A stretch of DNA of 64,000 nucleotides from Apiotrichum sp. Y4204 (lineage: Eukaryota > Basidiomycota > Tremellomycetes > Trichosporonales > Trichosporonaceae), in NCBI GenBank assembly GCA_025531455.1, contig JAMYHL010000011.1, positions 496,001 to 560,000 of the forward strand, written 5' to 3'. Position 1 is the stretch's first letter. Every line of letters starts with the position of its first letter. Below are positions 33,713 through 45,853 of the stretch, in pieces. The position numbers were made by a program, and so were the translations under genes. The notes below the pieces were generated by a model. The model was not told the origin of the DNA. It did not search any database and worked only from the letters and a program-made list of their open reading frames with translations.

Positions 33713-36145
33713 TTTTGCGGGTCTATTGGCCCTTTTCGGGGGTGAAGTTAGGGTGGAAGAAAAGGGGTGAGGATTCGTCGGGGGAGAGGTCGCGGCTGTC
33801 GAGACCTTTTTTTGGTGTGGTGCTGCGGTCGAGATGTGGCCGAGCAGGGGATAGATGTGGGTGATGGTGAGCAGCGACGCAGTGGCAGCGAGCAAGACGA
33901 TGGACCTGGACCCGTTCGTTGATTTTTCTGGATCCACCGCAACGAGGGAAAGCTGCAGTGCGTTGGAATTTTCAGAGCGGATCAGGATGATCAGCGGAAG
34001 CAAAATTGATATGATGGTTTTTCCACGCGGTGATCGCGTGCTATTCGGGAATACGCGGATACGCGGAGATACATCTTCTGCAGGGACTTGTGGCACTTGG
34101 CCTGCTGCGTCATCCAGGGGAAGCAGAATGTGTTTCAAAGAGGAGAGTGTATCAGACGCGAGACTAGGGGTAAAGCACGAAGGGTTCAAATCAATTCAAG
34201 ATCTTCAAGACACAGGTGTCAGATCATCATGCAAAAGTTACCAATGGACAGACCAATGGACACAAACTATGCATTCCCGTCTAAACATATCTGACGAAGA
34301 CGAGGACGTGGATGAATGGAGAGGTCGTTAAGAAGAGGGAGCTTCACTTGGTAGAAGGGTGTTTGAGAAGTGGGATTGATGACGGGAGTACGGGGAGGAC
34401 TGACTCTTCCGATTGCTCCGCGTTGAGCCGTTGCCCCTGGGAGCGGAGGACGGCTGCAGAGTGGTGCTTGGCTGGGCAAAGTTGCCATCGTTACCCATTC
34501 ATGGAAGCAAAAAGATGTCATCGCGATTGTTTGTGCTCATCTCACAACAACACTCGTATTCCTGTTACAACCAGTTGTTCCCATCGCAACTCCACTATCC
34601 GCTACTGCTAACATACAACTACCAGGTGATCCATGCTGTCTTCTCACTCATGTACTCGTTTCCGTTCGCTCCAGCCTCTGACCGACGCCGCTATGTCTTG
34701 GATCCCAATCTCTTTCCCTTACAGCAGCCACGATCCAGGATCGACCCTATTTCTGAATACCTCAGTGTCGCGCAGCGCTCAGCGCGCATGGTCCATGGAA
34801 CACGACCTCTAGCGTTCAAGGCATCACGCCACAAGGTTTATCACAGGATCGCAGGTCGCAGGTCGCATTTCGGATCGGTTCGTTTCCACCTCCATGGCTC
34901 CTCCCTCGCTCCTTGTCTGCAGGCTTTGTTCTGTGGCTGCTACACAACCGTTGTCACATATCCAGACAGGAGGCTCGTGCACACGGCGCCGCCTTCGCTA
35001 TCACCTTCAGTTATAGCCCCGAGGCTGAAGACTTCGAGGCTTCGAGCTTCGACAGAAGGCTTCTGACCTGCAGCACGCGTCGCCTCGCACTGCCCCGCTG
35101 CCCGCCAGGAAACAGTTGCGCCAAGGGACCAGGCAGGGAAGGGGGGAACACAATGGCCCCGCATTGACGGACCTCACGCCCCTCACGTCCATGCGCAATT
35201 ATCGGGGCCCACCGCCCACGGGAAGACGGGAGGGTCGGCGAAAAGCAGGCGCGGTGCGCGTGCGGCGTGCGGCGTGCAGCGCGCGGCGCATGCCCGGTGC
35301 GGCATGCATGTCGCACCGCAATGCGCGGTGCGGCAGCTGTTGGATGGCGCATGGAATCTGATCCTGCCCATTGCATCCACTACTGTACCACCGCACCATG
35401 AGCAACTCACACAGGACTTTACCATCTCACCCTCTCACAGCCTCACCCCTCACTCCAACCCCTCCGCGCCGCCGCGCCGCCGCCACCGGGCAATAGTGCC
35501 GAGCTTGGACGTATCCAGGACGCGTGCACGCACATACAACAGATACTTACTCTCAGTGGAAACACGGCGACACAGTAGCCAGTGGAGCGAAGGAGCAAGG
35601 GGCGCCCATAGCGCATCGTTTCGTTTTGGGTAGCAAATCATCCCCCTTCTCGCCCTGTCCGGCCTGTCTTTCTTCTTTTCCTCGCTCCAGTTCTCGCTCT
35701 CCCTTACCCACAGTCGCTCGTTGTTCAGCTTGTGCTCACGGTCCCTCCCTCCCTTCCAGTTGTCGGAATGATCACTCTCCTTGATTACCGCCACTGGTGT
35801 TGACAGACGGCTACGGCTTTGCCTTTGTTCTTCTCGCCATTCTCGCTCCTCCCGCTCTCTCCTCGTCTCTCCTCGCCTCTCGCCGTCTGTGCCTTTGTCT
35901 CTCTTCACTCCACTCGCTTCTCCTCCTTCATCGACCACGTCCCTCCTTGGGACCACCTTCTGTCGACATCGGTTTCCCCCACTCGATTGTTTTTATCACT
36001 GTCATTTACTTCAGCCGTGCACAACGCGATACCCCACTCAAGTCAATAAACTGTCACGACAACGCGCCCGGCACTTGCATCACTGCAGCCCCACTGAATC
36101 TCAGCTGGAGACGGCGCGTCTCTAAACACCTTGACCTCGACACCA
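33713..36145. other. Gene-poor divergent interval SSZ1/CRIB gene, 2.4 kb
   Basis: No gene could be supported. Contents: 5' region of SSZ1; a stretch at about 35240-35345 very rich in CG/GC/TG/CA steps; and a long CT-rich leader (about 35640-36120) in front of the CRIB-domain gene, typical of a long 5' UTR. Confidence 0.5.
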
Positions 36146-39100
36146 ATGTCCTCTATCCACTCGACTGACCTCCGCCGTCCGAATGCGCCGGCGCTGGCAC
36201 ATTCGCGTCCCCGCACCGCCAGCAACCGGAGTTTATCGAGTCTCTCCAGTCTCCAAGGCGCGGCGAGTGGATTCCCGCCGCGGCCGATCACACCACAACA
36301 CTCTGCATACTCGCAAGGAAACGGATCGTAGGTACCAGCTGTGTGGACCCGTTCTTCGGGCCCCGTGTTGTTTCAACCAAAGGTAACAATCGTACTAAAC
36401 CAGGGCCACAGAACATCTCGACATGGGGCTGTCCACACCCCTTCCCCAACGCCTGTAGACCCTTTCTTCAGCCCTACGCCCCCCTTCGCCATGACATCCT
36501 CGGCCGGCTCCCCACGTGGTAACACGTCGCCTCTCGCGCCTCACGAGCTGCACCAGTCGACGTCGAATTCCTCGCTGCGCTCGGCGTCCCTTCGTCCAAC
36601 GATCTCTAATCCCGGAGACTCGACTCCGTCTCCAGGAAGCAGCAGACAATGGTCGCGCACGCACTGCCCCAGCCCAAGCGCACCGCCTAGGACTCCATCG
36701 CCCTGGGGGTCAACCGCTGGATCAACAGGCTCTCCGGGTTCGCGACCGGCGCCATTGCTCGTGAGAACGAAACCCGGCTCACCACCAATGCAGGGAATGC
36801 AGCCACTGCGCTCCACTTCGGAAACCTGGTCCCCGTCCGCTGGTATGCGCAGCGCAAGCGCCCTTGGAGGGATTGCACAGAGCCCTATGCCCCGCCTGCA
36901 TCGCAAGAAGTCGAGTGCTTCCCTTCTGGTGAGCGGCATCGGGCGCGGCCTGGGCCGCGTCGGCTCCGTTATGCGTCGCGGCGGCAGCAGTAACGGCCAG
37001 GCGTCGTCTTCTGGGGAATTGCATTCAGGTGGCGCTGGAAAAGTAAACGGGGCTGGATCACGCGGTGCCAGTCCAGCAGCACAGACTCAGCCACCGTACA
37101 CTTCCCAACATCACAATGCTCAATGGGCATCCCGCCGGCCACTCCGGGAAGTGGCTTCGTCGCAGCTGGGAGACTTGTGCGAGGATGAGGACGAGACACG
37201 AGTCGCCGCGAGGAGCTTTGATGGGCCGGTCGTGGTGATAGATGCCAGCGACACACCGGTGGAGACCATGTCCGTCAACTCGACGCGAAAGTTGGCATAC
37301 CCGCCACAGAGTCCGTTGAACTTGGCACCGCTGAAAGGGAAAGACTCGGGCGTGAGCCTGCCATTCAACGTACAGGTAAGAAATGCGAGGTTTCCGAATG
37401 CTGACCTATAGCACGAGCTCCATGTTTCCGCAGACCTTGACGGCCTGCCTGACGACTGGATCCTGCAGCTCAAGGCGAACGGACTTTCAGACGCAGACCT
37501 TCTCCTGATATTGGCGGCACAGAAACGACAGCGCGCGGTCGCCAACATCCCGTTGAAGCCGATTCAACCTGTGAGCTCTTCTATGGTTGAGCCGCTCGCT
37601 CAGTCTCAGCACAAACCCAAGAAGCTGCAGGCGGTGTCGCGACGACTGAGCCGCTATGCTCCCGCAGCAGGTGCCACACCCGCCGGCCCTGTGGCATCCG
37701 TTACGGCTGCTCCGGTCAGTCCAGCTTCGGTACCGCCAAGCCCAGCTGGGCCAATATTGCCCTCGCAGGTGGTCAAAATGCGACCTGCAAACTCAAGGTC
37801 AGAGTCTGCGGACTCGGAACAAACTATGAATTCCACAAAGGGTTCGAGTGGCGGTGGTGCAACGGGTGTCTACCGCAAGCCCAGTATCATTAGCAAACTG
37901 CTAGATGATTTGGATTCGGTGAGCGCTCACCCCTCACGCCCACCACAAACGACCCTTTGTCCTCCCCCGACCCCTCAGGAGGCAAGTGACTCGGAGTCAG
38001 ATATACCCCTTTACTACCTATCAGCGGGGGTGCACTCTCCGCGTGACTCGGGGACGCAATCGCACAGGACGTCTACTGCCTCGGCGGTCAACATTGTGGA
38101 GGACAGACGTTTATCCGAAGAGTTGCGAGGCTTCCGTGATATCCGCCTGCCAGGTGAAGACGACGGGTGGGCGTCATCGGTTCTCGCGGCTTGGAACGAC
38201 GAAAACTCAATCGCAATGAATCGGACGCGCACAGCGTCGCCCGCTCCTCCTGCCTTGACGGTACCGCAGCGCATTCCGGAGCCGGTAGGCCCTTCTGTGA
38301 AGCCTCCGCCTCCGCCAGTGGCAGCTGGTTTTGGGCTGGCAGTCACACCCCCAAGCAAGCCGCAGTCCCTGCGGTCCGTTCGGCGTACACCAAGCCCGGC
38401 CCCTCCTTCGTTCACTGCTGTCCGCCGACGCTCCCGGTCGTTTGATTTTGACCCCGCGATGCGTGCAACCCTGTACTCTCCGCCGCCACCGCCACCGCAC
38501 TCGCGCAAAACCAACACGGCGTTCCACAGCCTTTACGAATCGGTGGCTATCTCGGCGGTGCCGATTGTGGAGAAGCGCCGCCGGAGCGTGGACTCGTTTG
38601 GGAATCACCCTGACGACGACGAGAGCTGCGGCACGCGTTCTCGGTCAGGCTCAGAACTTGATTTGGGAACTCCGCCCCTGGATTCGGAAGGGCATGCGGC
38701 GCAGCAATCGCAACCGCCGACTGCCAACAAGAGCCGGAACAGCCCGTCGCCGCTACATATCATCTCTCCGCGACGTGGCAGCATCTTGCGCGTCAACACG
38801 AACTGTGAGAACATTGGCAACAAGGAGCACGGTGCCGAATGTGTTCCGGACTCGGTGACGAGCGCCGATATGGAGACCTTCCCCGGTGGGCCCCCGCGTT
38901 TTGAGCACTTTAGCTGCCCATCGTCCGTCGTATCGCACTCGCAGACCTCGACTTCGCAGAGCTCGTCGAACGAGTCGAGGCCCCAGTCGCAGGACTCGAG
39001 CGATGCGATCAGCTTTGGCAGCCATGTCCCCGCGATGCCTAGCCTCGGCCTGTGTCTGACCATCGCCGGCGACTCCCCATCGTCGACTCGTCCGTCACAT

Positions 39101-39580
39101 GGCGGTTCTCATCCGTACTCCACTGGGCCGTCGCATGCTCTCCCGCACTCGGGACATTCGTATGCCAGCTACCCGAAGCACAAGCGGACCGACAGCACTG
39201 AGCAGGGCAATGGCTCCGGAAACGTGATCACCTTCTCAGGCGGGATGGCCCCTCTCGCGCCCACGAAGACGACGACATACCGCATGTCCGACGACATCCG
39301 GCTGACGGACAACCGCACCTCGATGCTCTCGCGGATGAGCTCGATCGCCTCGTCTGTCAACTCGTACAGCATCCACGAAGCGACAGTTCACCGCGCGTAC
39401 ACAGGCGTCCTGCGCCGAGTCAACGAGGACGGCCGCGAGGAGGCAGAAAACGCGGATGCCGAGAACGTCAGCGTCTCGACTCACGAGTCGCACGATCCCG
39501 AGAGCGCAATGGGCGCCCTCGAGGAGGCGGCATGGCGCGTCGCGTTCCGCGAGGGCGGGCGCGTCACGACGCGTGTGTAA
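36146..39580 (+). CDS. CRIB/p21-binding-domain protein, Cdc42/Rac effector candidate
   Basis: CDS join(36146..36327, 36412..37375, 37412..39580), 1104 aa. A CRIB/PBD motif spans the second junction: VSLPFNVQ from exon 2 and HELHVSADLDGLPDDW from exon 3 (residues about 378-402). Together they give S-x-P ... H-x-x-H-V ... GLPxxW, then a helix KANGLSDADLLLILAAQK. The motif would bind GTP-loaded Cdc42 or Rac. The remainder is disordered and Ser/Pro-rich, with several proline runs (SPPPPPPHS) that could bind SH3 domains. Despite the PAK-like CRIB there is no kinase domain, so it is a non-kinase effector or scaffold in polarity signalling. The 84-nt intron 1 acceptor (GGCCACAG) was chosen because it keeps frame; the first junction is less certain than the second. 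Confidence 0.8.
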
Positions 39581-40021
39581 TTGTCCTTGTTGGCTCGAGG
39601 GCGCGAGTCGTGCGACCTCCGCTCGCTTTTTAGTCACACTCCCTTTCTTCGCTTTCTTAATACCGGGACTACAGTATCAGTATATCCTCATTTCCTATAC
39701 ATATCACATCAGCACCATCCTATCGCAGCCTAGCGTTGCCTTGTTGTCTTCTCTCTACCCAATTTCGTTTCCGGACTCTGGGCATCAGCCCATATGCATC
39801 TCATGTCGTTATGTGTGGATCGAATCCGAAGCGACTGCCACTTTCAATGTGCCACACTTTTGTGTGAATGTGACTCGGAACATCCAGACCTCCACCGCTG
39901 CCGTCCACTCTGCATCGCACTCACGAAAGCAAAGTACCAAAATACCACCACCGTTCTCGCCATCATTCTCGCCACCCTCTACACCCCGCGCGGTGTCTCC
40001 AACACTTCATCCTCGCCAGCC
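39581..40021. other. Intergenic (same-strand)
   Basis: 3' region of the CRIB gene and promoter of the MRX11-like gene. Nothing further seen. Confidence 0.5.
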
Positions 40022-40691
40022 ATGTCGCTCCGCCTGGCGCATACGCGCTTTTCCCTCCCGATCCGCGCCCTCCCTCTCCAATCACGGCGCTACACCGTCG
40101 CCCCACCACCTCCTTCATCCTCGTCCCCGTCCCCAGGCGCCTCGACACCCAAGCTCGGCCGGCTAGAACGCTATTCTCCGCGCCTCGCCGCCCTCGCCGA
40201 ACGCACTGGCACCCCTCTCCCCTCTCTCGCTATCTCCTTTCTGATCCTCCACGAGCTCACCGCGATCATCCCCGTCGTCGGCCTGTACTACCTCCTGCAC
40301 GCGCTCGGGGCCGGCGCCGCCGTCGTCGCGTGGCTCGCGGGCCTGGGCGAGGAGGGGTGGGGAAATACCGTACGGGGCTGGTATGAGGAGGGCCGGACGA
40401 GGGCTGAGCGTGTCGGTAAGCGCTACGGCGTCCTCGGGTTCGAAAAGGGCGGAAAGGAGAGTAGCGCCGCGGGCGCGGTGGCTGATGCCGTTGGGGCGTA
40501 TGTCCTCGTTAAAGTGAGTCTGATACGATGTTATGGCGCCGCAAAGAAGATGTTGAAGGGGTTGCAGAGGGCTTACCTTGCAGGCACTCCTCCCCCTCCG
40601 GATTGGGATTAGTATTGCGGCTGCGCCGGCGTTTGCGCGCGGCGCGCTCAACCCCCTCCAGCGGGTGTGGGGCCGGTTGCGGGGCAGGTAG
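40022..40691 (+). CDS. Mitochondrial inner-membrane protein, MRX11-like
   Basis: CDS join(40022..40513, 40584..40691), 199 aa. The N-terminus (MSLRLAHTRFSLPIRALPLQSRRY) is Arg-rich, amphipathic and free of acidic residues, a likely mitochondrial presequence. A first hydrophobic helix contains FLILHELTAIIPVVGLYYLLH, the LHE-TAI-P-VGL pattern of fungal MRX11/DUF1279-related mitochondrial proteins. A basic loop and a second hydrophobic segment ALLPLRIGISIAAAPAFARG in exon 2 follow, with a short basic end. Yeast Mrx11 associates with the mitochondrial ribosome/expression network, with undefined molecular role. Gene family is assigned from memory of the motif, so moderate confidence; existence of the gene is well supported by the clean splice. 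Confidence 0.7.
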
Positions 40692-41149
40692 GGGAATGGC
40701 CGGGGATGGGGGTGAGGGTGGTTTCGGGGTGATGATGGGGATGTTGGGAGAAAGCAGTTGGATACCAAATGGCTCTGCTCTGTCGTTGGAGACGTACCTC
40801 GGAGACGCACCTCGTCATCGATCGGATCACGCATGCCTTGTTCATGTCATGACATGTCATGACCCCGCTGTCGTTCGATACCGTGTCAGAGTGGTATCCA
40901 CTGTGCGACGTCACAGCAGACCACTCTGCGATCGGCTCCACTGACGGCGTCACCATAGGCGACGAGCGACTGACTAGACTTGATTACAACGAATGGATGG
41001 CTAACATTCTGATATTCTGACCCAAGACGACATAAAATCCCCCGAGATTCGCCACATTCCGTCCCCCCTTCTTCACCCAACCCTCAGCCCAACACAACCC
41101 CCAGTCCAATTCACAGCTACTCCTCCCGCACTCTATCCCTCTCACCAGC
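40692..41149. other. Intergenic
   Basis: Promoter-like region for the small ORF at 41150, with a C-rich leader (41058-41148). A short CATGTCATGACATGTCATGAC inverted/direct repeat is seen near 40843-40863. Confidence 0.5.
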
Positions 41150-41332
41150 ATGTGCTGCTACTGCTGCTGCTGGCCGGTCTACGCCCTCCTCGACGCCTGT
41201 GGCATCCCGCACCCCGCGCCGCCCGACGCGCCCGCCGGCGGCCCCGGCACTGGCGGCGGATGGGTCCAGAACCAGGCTAACAACTTTAACTGGCGACGGC
41301 CGTTTGGAAGTCGGAGGGCCAAAGTCGGTTAG
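41150..41332 (+). CDS. Tiny Cys-rich ORF, 60 aa (possible membrane-associated peptide)
   Basis: The frame begins MCCYCCCWPVYALLDACG, then is Pro/Gly/Ala-rich (PPDAPAGGPGTGG) and ends with a basic NWRRPFGSRRAKVG tail. Five Cys among the first seven residues flanked by aromatics suggests S-acylation or metal binding, loosely like Cys-rich membrane-tail peptides; no named family is claimed. A C-rich leader free of ATG for some 90 bp precedes the start, as in real genes here. No intron is needed. The alternative is that this is a chance ORF; there is no conservation evidence available. Confidence 0.4.
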   Translation: MCCYCCCWPVYALLDACGIPHPAPPDAPAGGPGTGGGWVQNQANNFNWRRPFGSRRAKVG

Positions 41333-41607
41333 CCAAGGCGGGTGTCTGTGCGATGAACGGTCGGCTCTTGTAGGTTGTCATGGCCGTTGAAACGCTCATT
41401 GTTAGTATTCCGGCACTCGTTCTTCGACTGTCAGCGAGTCAACGCTTATCTGCATCACCCGCGATGGCAGACGGCCTTTGCACTACTCAAATTGTCCCTC
41501 CTTCACCAAGTGTAGTCTTTCCAGCTACCCAACGAGCTATGCAACCCTGCAATACACATAGTCTAATGCATCCGCGAAATGAAATGAATCTATCCCTCCA
41601 TACACAC

Positions 41608-44573
41608 TCACTTGCCGCCGCGGCGCATCTTGCGCTTGCGCCCGATGAGCGAGCCGAGCTGCGGCCCGAGCTTTTCAATGCCCTTCTTCTCCTCGGGCGT
41701 CGGCGCCGGGGCCGGCGGTGCAGCCTCACGTCCGCCCTTCCTGCCATCCCGTCCCTTGCCGTCCCGCTCGCCACGGTCCCGCTTGCCGCCCTTGCCCTTG
41801 CCCTTGTCCTTCCGGTCAGTGCGCTGGCGCTTGCCCGCGGGCGCGTCGTCGTCCGAGTCCTCCGCGGCGGTGAAGTTGCGCTTCCCGCCTGCGCGGGGCG
41901 CACCACGGTCACCTGCCGGTGCGCCGCGAGCCCCGTCGCGGGGTGCGTCCCGGTTGCCCGAGATCTTGTCAACGCGACGGCGCACGACCTGGGGTCAGTG
42001 TGTGCTTACGGACCAAATCTCGAAGCACTCACCTGCACGTTTTCGATAGAGAACTCGATGAGCAGCGTCTTGCCAGCACGCATGCCGCCGCCGCTGCGCT
42101 CGTCGCCCTCAGCAATGCGCGCCTCAAGCTTTTTCAGGCGTGCCTCAAGCTCCTCGACGCTCTCCTTGCTCTCTGCCCCCGAGCGCGCCTTCTCTAGCGC
42201 CTTGACCGCACGGTCCTTGATCTCGGCAAGCTCGGCCGTCCACCACTCCCACACGAGCGGGCCGACGGCTGGGTTGTTGTTCGCCCACCGGATGACCTTG
42301 AGCGCCTCACGGTGCGAGCGCATCTCGAGGAAACCGTAGCCCTTTGAGCGGCCGGCACCGGTGAGCGGGTCAATCTTCTCCGTTTGCCGCACCACCTTGG
42401 ACTGCACGACGGGCGTGGGGCGCTCGCCGCGCTTCTTGCTCCGGTTGGCGAGGGCGGGAGACAGGGTGTCGTCGTTCTCCTCCTGGCGCGTCAGGCCCTC
42501 GCGGGTTCCGGCAGCGACCTCGGCGTCAAACTCGCGGGTGGCGAAGATGGCCAACCGTTTCAGACCGCGGTCAGTTACGAATAGCGGCAGCTGGCGAACG
42601 GAGAGACGGGTCTTGGAGATGTAGAGCGAGGGGTTGGAGCGGAGGAGCGCCTTGCGTGCGTTGAAGGCCTGCTGGCGCTTCTCGACCTCAGTGTCAGGAA
42701 GGGAAGCGGCGGCAGGCGAGTTGGGGAACACGACACCCTCGCGCATGAGGTACGTGTTGCGCTTGTCGCCCTTTTGGCGCGCGTGCTCGGCATCCTCCTT
42801 GAGGTTGCCGGCAATCTCGCGAGTCACGGCGCGAGAGACGGAGAGCGTACGGCCGTGGATAACGAGGCGAGATGCGAGTGATGACGAGGGGTCGACGGTG
42901 AGCACGGAGGGGAGCGCGAACGGGTTGGTCTTGTTGCCCCCAAGCTGGTTTATCAGAGTTGTTCTCTCAACGTTCTTCAACTCACCGGGATAGCGTTGGC
43001 ACCAGTCTCGCTGGCGACACGCTCCGACTCCTCAATCGCAGCGTCGGCGTGGTCCTTGTTCCAGAAGCACACGAAACCAGTTCCGCGCGAGCGGCCAGTT
43101 GCCTTGTCCATCGTGATACGGGCGTAGCGGATAGGGCCAAAGGTGCGGAACAGCGTGCCCAGCTCCTGCTCGGTGGCCTCGAAGGGGAGGTTGCGGATAA
43201 AGAGGGTCGAGCCAACGTCGGTATCGGGAAGCTTGGGCTTGACGGGTGCCTCTTCCTCCTCCTCGTCGTCCTCCGCATCATCCTCATCCTCGTCCCCGCT
43301 ACCCTCGCCCATCTCAACATCCTCGTCCTCACCCTCCTCCTCGTCCTCATCGCTGTCGTCGCTTCCGCTACTGCTTCCACTGTCGCTGTCGCTGTCACTC
43401 CCGCTGGAGCTACCGCTCTCGCCATCGGCCTTCTCCTTCTCCTCCTCCTTCGTGTCCTCAGGCTTCTGTGCGCCCTGCCACTTCTCCTTGCTAAGCGCCC
43501 AGTCGACAGCGACAGGACGACCCTCGCCAACCTCAACCTTCTTTCCCTTGCCCTTGCCCTTGGCATTTCCTGCGTCGGGGGCACGGATAATCGGCTTGCC
43601 GTTGATAGCTTCCATGGCGCGCTCGGCGTCCTTGCGAACCATGAACCACACGAACGCAAAACCACGAGCACGCGGCGGCGGCGCAGGCTTTCCAGGCTCC
43701 GTGGGGAGCTTGGACGGCGCGGTGGGGAGGTCAATCGCCTGGATAGGGCCGAAGGGGAGGAAGGTGGCGCGGAGGTCGGCCTCGGTCGTGTCCCATGCCA
43801 GGTTACGGATGATCAGACGGCCAGCATGCGACGGCGCGCGGCCCTCGCCCTTGGAGGACAGCTTGTCGAGGCGCTTCTTGAGGACGGCGCTGAGGAGCGA
43901 GCCCTTGTACGTGTGCCCGTGCAGCTTCGGGATGCCCTTGAGCGCGTCGCTGTGCGATGGGAAGACAATGTTTGCGGTCCGCTCCTCGCCCTCGACAGGG
44001 TACTCCACCTCAGCCTTGTCGTTGACCTTGCGGATCTTCTTCCACAGGACGGCCTTGGTGAGCTCTGTGGGGAGGCCGGTGACGACCAACGTGCGGATTG
44101 CGTTCGGGTCGGACGACTCGCTCGACTCCTCGGCGACGGCAGCTGCAACGCGGGGCGTCTTAGCAGGACGAGACAAGAGATCCTGCCTTAGAGGCTGAAG
44201 GTTAGATCAAGTTCCAGTGGAGGCTCATCTAACTCACCTTTCGGTCCGCAAGAGTAACGCGGATCTTGCGGCCCTTGGCACCAAACTCGGACTTGTCGAG
44301 CTCGGTGAGCGCGCGCTCCGCATCCTCCTTGAGCGCATAGGTAACGTATCCGACACCCTTGGACTTTCCGGTCTCCCTGTCTGTCGCGACGAAGCCGTGG
44401 CGGATGGGGCCGACGAACGAGAAGTGCGTGACGAGGTCGGTGGACGTCGCGTTGTACGGGAGCGACGAGACGAAGAGTGTCGCAGCGGCGTTCTCGCCGT
44501 CGCCGCGCTCCTTCTTGCCGCGCTTGGGCGTCGACGTGCTGGGCGAGTCGAGGGGGATAAAGTCGCCCTCCAT
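41608..44573 (-). CDS. NOP4: Nucleolar RNA-binding ribosome-biogenesis protein NOP4/RBM28
   Basis: CDS complement(41608..41988, 42033..42944, 42986..44182, 44238..44573), 941 aa. RRM domains in order: RRM1 (ATLFVSSLPYNATSTDL ... KSKGVGYVTY); a second, degenerate one (RTLVVTGLPTELTKAVL); RRM3 (GRLIIRNLAWDTTEADL ... RGFAFVWF); then an acidic Ser/Asp/Glu tract; RRM4 (STLFIRNLPFEATEQEL ... RGTGFVCF); and a C-terminal RRM with GYGFLEMRSHREAL. The tail is Gly/Lys/Arg-rich and ends RKRKMRRGGK, a nucleolar-type basic tail. This multi-RRM plan with a central acidic linker is that of yeast Nop4 and human RBM28, needed for 60S subunit assembly. All junctions keep frame. The large open frames on the opposite strand here are codon-bias shadows. 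Confidence 0.93.
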
Positions 44574-44865
44574 GGTTGCTGATGTGTGATGGAGAGTTAT
44601 GGGAGCAGGAGAGATATTGTACCTCTAGCCTAGATGTCTCCCACTGTGGGTTCCCGGCAAGCAACTTTTTGGCAGCCAAAATACTCTTGGGCCGGTGGAG
44701 GTGGCAACCGATAACGATCCCACGTGACAGTTTCCCAAAAGTACACGCATTAATCTTCTCATCTCCCGACCCATCTCGCCTGCCTGAACCTCTTTTCGCC
44801 GCAAGATACCCAAAAGTCGAGCATCTCGTTCAGTTGCAACAACTTAACCATCACCACCCGCCGCC

Positions 44866-45549
44866 ATGTTCGCCCGCAGCCTCACCTCGCTCACGGCGTC
44901 GTTTGGACAGCTTTCGATGCGCGCGCCCGTCGCGTCGTCGTCGCGCGTCGTGCTCGCCCCGCTGGCTGCGCGCCAGTTCTCCGCGTCCGCCCCGGCCTTC
45001 GCGACCATAAACCAGGGTAAGAGCAACAGCTGAGGTTGAGCTCTACATGGAACTCCACCTGTAGCCTCTACTCTACTCTTCTTTGCAGCTCAGTACTCAC
45101 ACTCTCAGTCGTGCGTGGGTGCCGCAAAAAGTGGTCTATTCCGACCAAGGTGCCGCTCCTGGAGAACTGCTTCCAGAAGAAGGGCGTCGTCTCAAAGGTG
45201 TACACGATGAAGCCGCGCAAGCCCAACTCGGCCATTCGTAAGGTGTGCCGTGTCAAGCTGTCGACCGGCAAGTCGACCATCGCTTTTATCCCCGGAGAGG
45301 GCCACAACCTCCAGGAGCACTCGGTCGTGCTCATCCGCGGCGGGCGTACCAAGGATCTCCGTGGTCTGCGCTACAAGGTCGTCCGTGGCGCGCTCGACCT
45401 CAACGGTGTCGCTGGCCGTGTCACCTCGCGCTCCAAGTACGGCGGTGAGTCTGATGAGTGGGCGGTGTTGGCGATGCAGGGGTGTTTCGCTTTCGTGCTT
45501 ACCCCGTTCGTTGCTGACAATTCCAGTCAAGAAGCCCAAGACCCCGTAA
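44866..45549 (+). CDS. Mitochondrial small-subunit ribosomal protein uS12m
   Basis: CDS join(44866..45016, 45109..45444, 45527..45549), 169 aa. Residues 1-50 are a mitochondrial presequence ([21 protein letters not shown], Arg/Ser/Ala-rich). The mature part is a standard S12: [36 protein letters not shown] (the decoding-centre PNSA loop), [19 protein letters not shown] and a basic end VKKPKTP encoded by a 23-nt last exon. S12 sits at the decoding site of the mitoribosome. Divergent from NOP4, with about 290 bp between the two starts. Confidence 0.96.
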
Positions 45550-45848
45550 TCTTTAGATCTTTAGCATGCATCCCCCACTGACACGAGCCGAATGGTCTGA
45601 GCGCATTGGTGAAGGAGAAGATAGAAGAGATCACGATGAGGAAGGCGTCAAAGGGGAATAATCAAAGGGTTCGGCTTTCCGACGTCCTGCGACTCACACC
45701 TTGCCATTCGCTTCGACTCACCACATCATTGCGATCGACTTCTCCGTCGCACGGTTCGGGCACTCAAATCGTTTAACCTGACAGACTACGCATACTTGCG
45801 CACTGCTTCTTTCTTCCTCGCCGGCCATGTTATGCTCCGTACCGTCCC
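45550..45848. other. Intergenic between uS12m and tRNA-Ser
   Basis: 3' region of uS12m; no further gene seen. Confidence 0.5.
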
Positions 45849-45853
45849 AAAAA
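45849..45853 (-). terminator. RNA polymerase III T-run terminator
   Basis: Five consecutive T residues on the minus strand immediately after the last base of the tRNA-Ser, the normal Pol III stop signal. Confidence 0.75.

Noticed and set aside
34940..35376. Overlapping short frames rich in Arg/Ala/Cys
   Set aside because: They arise from the CG/TG-alternating stretch in several frames at once, a sign of composition rather than coding.
42959..44191. 410-codon plus-strand open frame
   Set aside because: Antisense shadow of the NOP4 exon; hydrophobic Leu/Val runs come from the complement of the acidic Asp/Glu tract.
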